A DNA stretch of 33,084 nt from Myxococcota bacterium. Lineage in GTDB: Bacteria; Myxococcota_A; UBA796; UBA2385. Where the stretch lies: NCBI GenBank assembly GCA_023150805.1, contig JAKLKF010000046.1:1-33084 (forward strand), in the 5' to 3' direction. Position numbers and translations under genes: made by a program. Shown here piece after piece: positions 30,541-33,084 of the stretch (positions within the stretch are counted from its first letter, which is position 1; each line of letters starts with the position of its first letter). The notes beneath the pieces are model-generated. The model did no database searches. It saw only the letters and a program-made list of their open reading frames with translations, and was not told where the DNA came from.

Positions 30541-31029
30541 TCAGCGCCGGGCACCCCCGCTCAGCCGCAGCAGGGCCTGCCGGATGTCGGCCGGCCCCGC
30601 GGCGTCCGACAGCCAGGCCACCGGCGCGTAGCGGCCCTCCAGGTTCTTCAGCCGCCGCGGCTCCCCGCCGAAGTCGTAGCTGAACAGCGCCGGCTGGCGG
30701 TGGCCCGCCGCCCGCAGGGCCGCCAGGACGTAGGTGCCCTGGTTGTCCTCCAGGAAGCGCCGGGCCCGGCCGCGGTCCCCGGCGAAGCGGTCCGACAGCT
30801 CGTCGAGGTCGCCCAGCAGCGCCTCGGCCCGGTCGAAGCGCATGTCCAGGAAGACGACGTCGAAGGGGGCCTCCGCGAGGAGGGCCAGGGCCTGGGGACC
30901 GTCGCCGGCGCGCGTGAACGCGAAGTCCGCGGCCAGGAAGCGGTCCAGGTTGGTGATGTACTCGTGGCCGTCCTCGACGACCAGGACCCGGGGGCGGCGG
31001 TCGCCCTCGACGGTGACGGGATCGCTCAC
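30541..31029 (-). CDS. Atypical receiver-domain protein
   Basis: A 162-residue single-domain receiver. The first half is normal: VLVVEDGHEY with acidic pocket E19/D20 and phosphoacceptor D62 in VVFLDMRFDR. After it, an insertion of about 25 residues (LGDLDELSDRFAGDRGRARR) separates strand 3 from the next strand. The usual strand-4 Thr/Ser region reads ALFSYDFGG, and the strand-5 Lys-Pro is replaced by WLSDAA. It may therefore be phosphorylated poorly or signal differently. The GTG start at 31029 overlaps the stop of the kinase gene (GTGA), so the two are translationally coupled. No output domain is present. Confidence 0.75.
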   Translation of the reverse strand: MSDPVTVEGDRRPRVLVVEDGHEYITNLDRFLAADFAFTRAGDGPQALALLAEAPFDVVFLDMRFDRAEALLGDLDELSDRFAGDRGRARRFLEDNQGTYVLAALRAAGHRQPALFSYDFGGEPRRLKNLEGRYAPVAWLSDAAGPADIRQALLRLSGGARR

Positions 31030-33071
31030 TCTTCCTCTCCTTGCTCGGCGCGGGGAAGGCGGACCACGACGGCCTTGGTCCAGGTCAGCGCCGCCAGGCC
31101 CTGGGGGACCGCGACGTGGATGCTGCCGTCGTGGCGCGTGATCAGGTCCACCGCCAGGCCCAGGCCCCGCCCGATGCCGCGGCCGCGGATCATCGCGTCG
31201 GTCAGGCGACCCGGCGCGTTGTCGCGCAGCTCGACCACGACGTGCTCCAGGCCGGTGATCGGGTCGTCCTCGGCGCGCAGCGACAGGCCGACCCGCCGGC
31301 TGCCGGGGCCCAGGCCCTCGATCACCGCCCGGTAGGCGTTGCGCAGCAGGTTGGCGACGATGTCCTCCAGGTCGCCGCGGAAGACGCGCACCGGCAGGGC
31401 CTCGGGTGGCGCCTCCACCTCCAGGGCCGGCAGGTCCTCGGCCGCCAGCAGGGGCTCGGCGCGCACCCGCTCGTCGACCGCGCGCAGCAGCTCTCCGTCC
31501 AGCGACAGGGTTCCCATCTGGCGTACCAGCACGCCCAGCGCCCGGTAGCCCTCGTCGTTCAGGCGGGCGGAGAGCTGCCGCAGCTCGGCCGGCACGGCCC
31601 GCCCGGCCCGCTCGGGGCGCCGCAGCACCGGGGCCAGCGCCCGCAGCCGGCGCATCGCCCCCCACATCGGGGCCAGCACCGGGTCCCGCCGCCGCAGGTC
31701 CAGCCGGACGCCGTGGCGCCGCCCCAGCCCCTCGATGCTGCGCAGGTAGCCCTCGAAGCGCGCCACCACGCCGTCGCGACCCTCGCCCCGGCGGCCGTCC
31801 CCGTACAGGCGCGAGGCCGCCCAGCGCACCGCGTGGTGGTCCCCGTTCTCCAGCGCCCACGCGACCTCGTCGAGCAGGGTCGTGTTGTGCTTGAGCACCT
31901 CGTGCCGGATGGCGGACAGCAGGCGGGCCAGGTCGTGGGAGGCCTCGGGCGCCTGGGCGACCAGGTCGGCCAGGGGGCGGCCGGTCCGGCGCCGCACCAG
32001 GAGCCCGCCCACCGCGCCCGTCACCAGCGTCGCCCCGCCGACGCCGACCGCCTGCAGCAGGCGGATCCGGCGCTCGACCTGCGCGGCCAGGGCCGAGGCG
32101 GCCTCGTGGCTGATCCCGCCGGTGGAGGTGGCGAAGTACTGGTCGAGGTGCCGCCGCGCGTCGAGGAGGTGGTGCTCCTGCCAGGCCAGCTCGGCCAAGA
32201 GGTACCAGGCGTCCTCGGCCCCGCCGGCGGCCGCCTCGGCCAGCAGCGCCTGCGCCCCGTCCAGGTCCCCCTCCTGGCGGCGCCGCTGGCCCAGGTTCAG
32301 CTTGACCAGGGGCTGCGCGGGATCCGCCCGCAGCGAGGCCTCCCACGAGGCGAGGGCCGCCTGGCTGTCGCCGGCCTGCATGTGCAGCGCGGCCTGGAGG
32401 TTGAGCGCGGCGGCCCAGTCCGGCGCCAGCGCCAGCGCCTGGTCCAGCTCGACCCGGCACGCGGCCAGGTCACCCTGGTCCCAGTAGACCCGCGCGATGC
32501 GGTAGCGGTCGACCGCCTCGGCCGGCAGGTCGGGCGGCGCCTCGGGGCGGCCGGGGATCTCGGCGGGCGCCGGCGCGGCCCGCTGCAGGTCGGCCAGGGC
32601 CCGCCGGGCCTCGTCGGCGAAGGGGCCGTCGGGCGCGCCGGCCAGGTAGGCCTCGTAGGCGTCGACGGCGCCGTCCCAGTCCCCCTGCTGCTGGCGCACC
32701 CGGCCCTGGCGGAAGCGCAGCTCGGCCCAGGTCGGGCGGAGGGCCAGGGCCCGGGACAGCAGCTCGTCGGCCTCGCGGTGGCGCCGCCCGGCGTAGCGGT
32801 CGGCCAGCAACAGGCCCAGCCGCGCGTGCCAGGTGGCCTCCTCCGGCGCCAGCGCCGCCGCCCAGGCGTAGGCCCGCTCGGCCTCGTCGACCCGGTCGAG
32901 CAGCACGTGCACGTCGCCCAGCGCGCCCCAGGCCTCCGGCGAGCGCGGCGCGACCTGCACCACCTCCCGCACCTCGGCCAGCGCCGGCTCGAGCTGCCCC
33001 CGCGCCGCGCGGCGCCGCGCCCGCTCCAGGCGATCCCGGTGCGCCGCCGACAGGGGCTGGCTGGCGCCCAC
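31026..33071 (-). CDS. TPR-containing membrane histidine kinase
   Basis: At least 681 residues. Residues 1-310 are TPR-like helical repeats (for example PEAWGALGDVHVLLDRVDEA and PDWAAALNLQAALHMQAGDS). A hydrophobic segment (341-359, AVGVGGATLVTGAVGGLLV) is followed by an H-box-like IRHEVLKHN with H390. The ATPase half has an N-box (NLLRNAYRAV, N574/N578), a variant G1 box DNAPG at 617-621 and a G2 box GRGIGRGLGLA near 630. The TPR region has no signal peptide and precedes the only helix, so whether it is cytoplasmic or exported is unclear. The listed start is a GTG at 33071 with a weak ribosome site; the frame stays open to the window edge, so the true start may lie outside. The 3' end overlaps the receiver gene. 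Confidence 0.8.
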   Translation of the reverse strand: MGASQPLSAAHRDRLERARRRAARGQLEPALAEVREVVQVAPRSPEAWGALGDVHVLLDRVDEAERAYAWAAALAPEEATWHARLGLLLADRYAGRRHREADELLSRALALRPTWAELRFRQGRVRQQQGDWDGAVDAYEAYLAGAPDGPFADEARRALADLQRAAPAPAEIPGRPEAPPDLPAEAVDRYRIARVYWDQGDLAACRVELDQALALAPDWAAALNLQAALHMQAGDSQAALASWEASLRADPAQPLVKLNLGQRRRQEGDLDGAQALLAEAAAGGAEDAWYLLAELAWQEHHLLDARRHLDQYFATSTGGISHEAASALAAQVERRIRLLQAVGVGGATLVTGAVGGLLVRRRTGRPLADLVAQAPEASHDLARLLSAIRHEVLKHNTTLLDEVAWALENGDHHAVRWAASRLYGDGRRGEGRDGVVARFEGYLRSIEGLGRRHGVRLDLRRRDPVLAPMWGAMRRLRALAPVLRRPERAGRAVPAELRQLSARLNDEGYRALGVLVRQMGTLSLDGELLRAVDERVRAEPLLAAEDLPALEVEAPPEALPVRVFRGDLEDIVANLLRNAYRAVIEGLGPGSRRVGLSLRAEDDPITGLEHVVVELRDNAPGRLTDAMIRGRGIGRGLGLAVDLITRHDGSIHVAVPQGLAALTWTKAVVVRLPRAEQGEEE

Positions 33072-33084
33072 GCTCAGCTCGCGG

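Overview
The window is very GC-rich, densely coded DNA with almost every third codon position G or C. It carries no rRNA, tRNA, insertion sequence, phage or CRISPR signature. Several proteins point to a Myxococcota-type (former deltaproteobacterial) Gram-negative, perhaps from a metagenome. These are a Sel1/AgmX-PglI-like periplasmic protein, a zinc-ribbon plus PEGA protein, a protein ending in an MXAN_5187-like domain, Asp/Gly-linker lipoproteins and an Mla-type outer-membrane lipid transporter. The assignment rests on protein style, not on a marker gene.

Layout. 1-490 (-): an open frame joining a small helix-turn-helix-like repeat region to part of a TonB-dependent receptor barrel, cut by the window edge. 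564-1771 (-): folB and a RibD/DHFR-like reductase. 1945-3432 (+): a B12-binding radical SAM protein with unusual cysteine spacing. 3452-8456: a mix of single genes (AgmX-like periplasmic protein, 6-phosphofructokinase, four-helix membrane protein, YycJ-like metallo-hydrolase, SH3-like and other secreted proteins). 8549-11914 (+): a tight mla-type operon with two different MlaE permeases, the MlaF ATPase and one long MlaD. 11924-12994 (-): a lipoprotein whose translation start region is duplicated in tandem. 13159-13680 (-): a CrtZ-type hydroxylase.

13775-16189 (-): an operon of a YfgM-like TPR membrane protein, a BamB-like beta-propeller and a small helical protein. Upstream of it lies a four-copy 25-bp hairpin repeat, then (16318-17502) a phosphoglucose-isomerase-fold protein without the catalytic motifs. 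17637-19456 (+): a lipoprotein and a secreted protein. 19434-21131 (-): the PEGA protein. 21218-22393 (-): an acyl-CoA dehydrogenase. 22424-24617 (-): two exported proteins of unknown function. 24648-28044 (-): a receiver/GAF-like regulator followed by a large radical SAM-DUF2344 fusion. 28153-30512 (+): the MXAN_5187-like protein, a DTW-domain tRNA modification enzyme and a class V aminotransferase. 30541-33071 (-): a TPR-histidine kinase and an atypical receiver protein, translationally coupled.

Many genes serve the cell envelope: lipid trafficking (Mla), outer-membrane assembly (YfgM/BamB-like), and numerous lipoproteins and periplasmic proteins. A short TA-containing motif, G-N-T-A-S-G-N-(T), recurs upstream of many first genes, in several cases only 6-8 nt before the start codon, which suggests leaderless transcripts. 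No clearly new multi-gene defence or biosynthetic system is visible. The most unusual items are the HTH/TonB-receptor join at the left edge, the inactive-looking isomerase, the duplicated initiation region, the CX4CX2C radical SAM protein and the kinase/pseudo-receiver pair.
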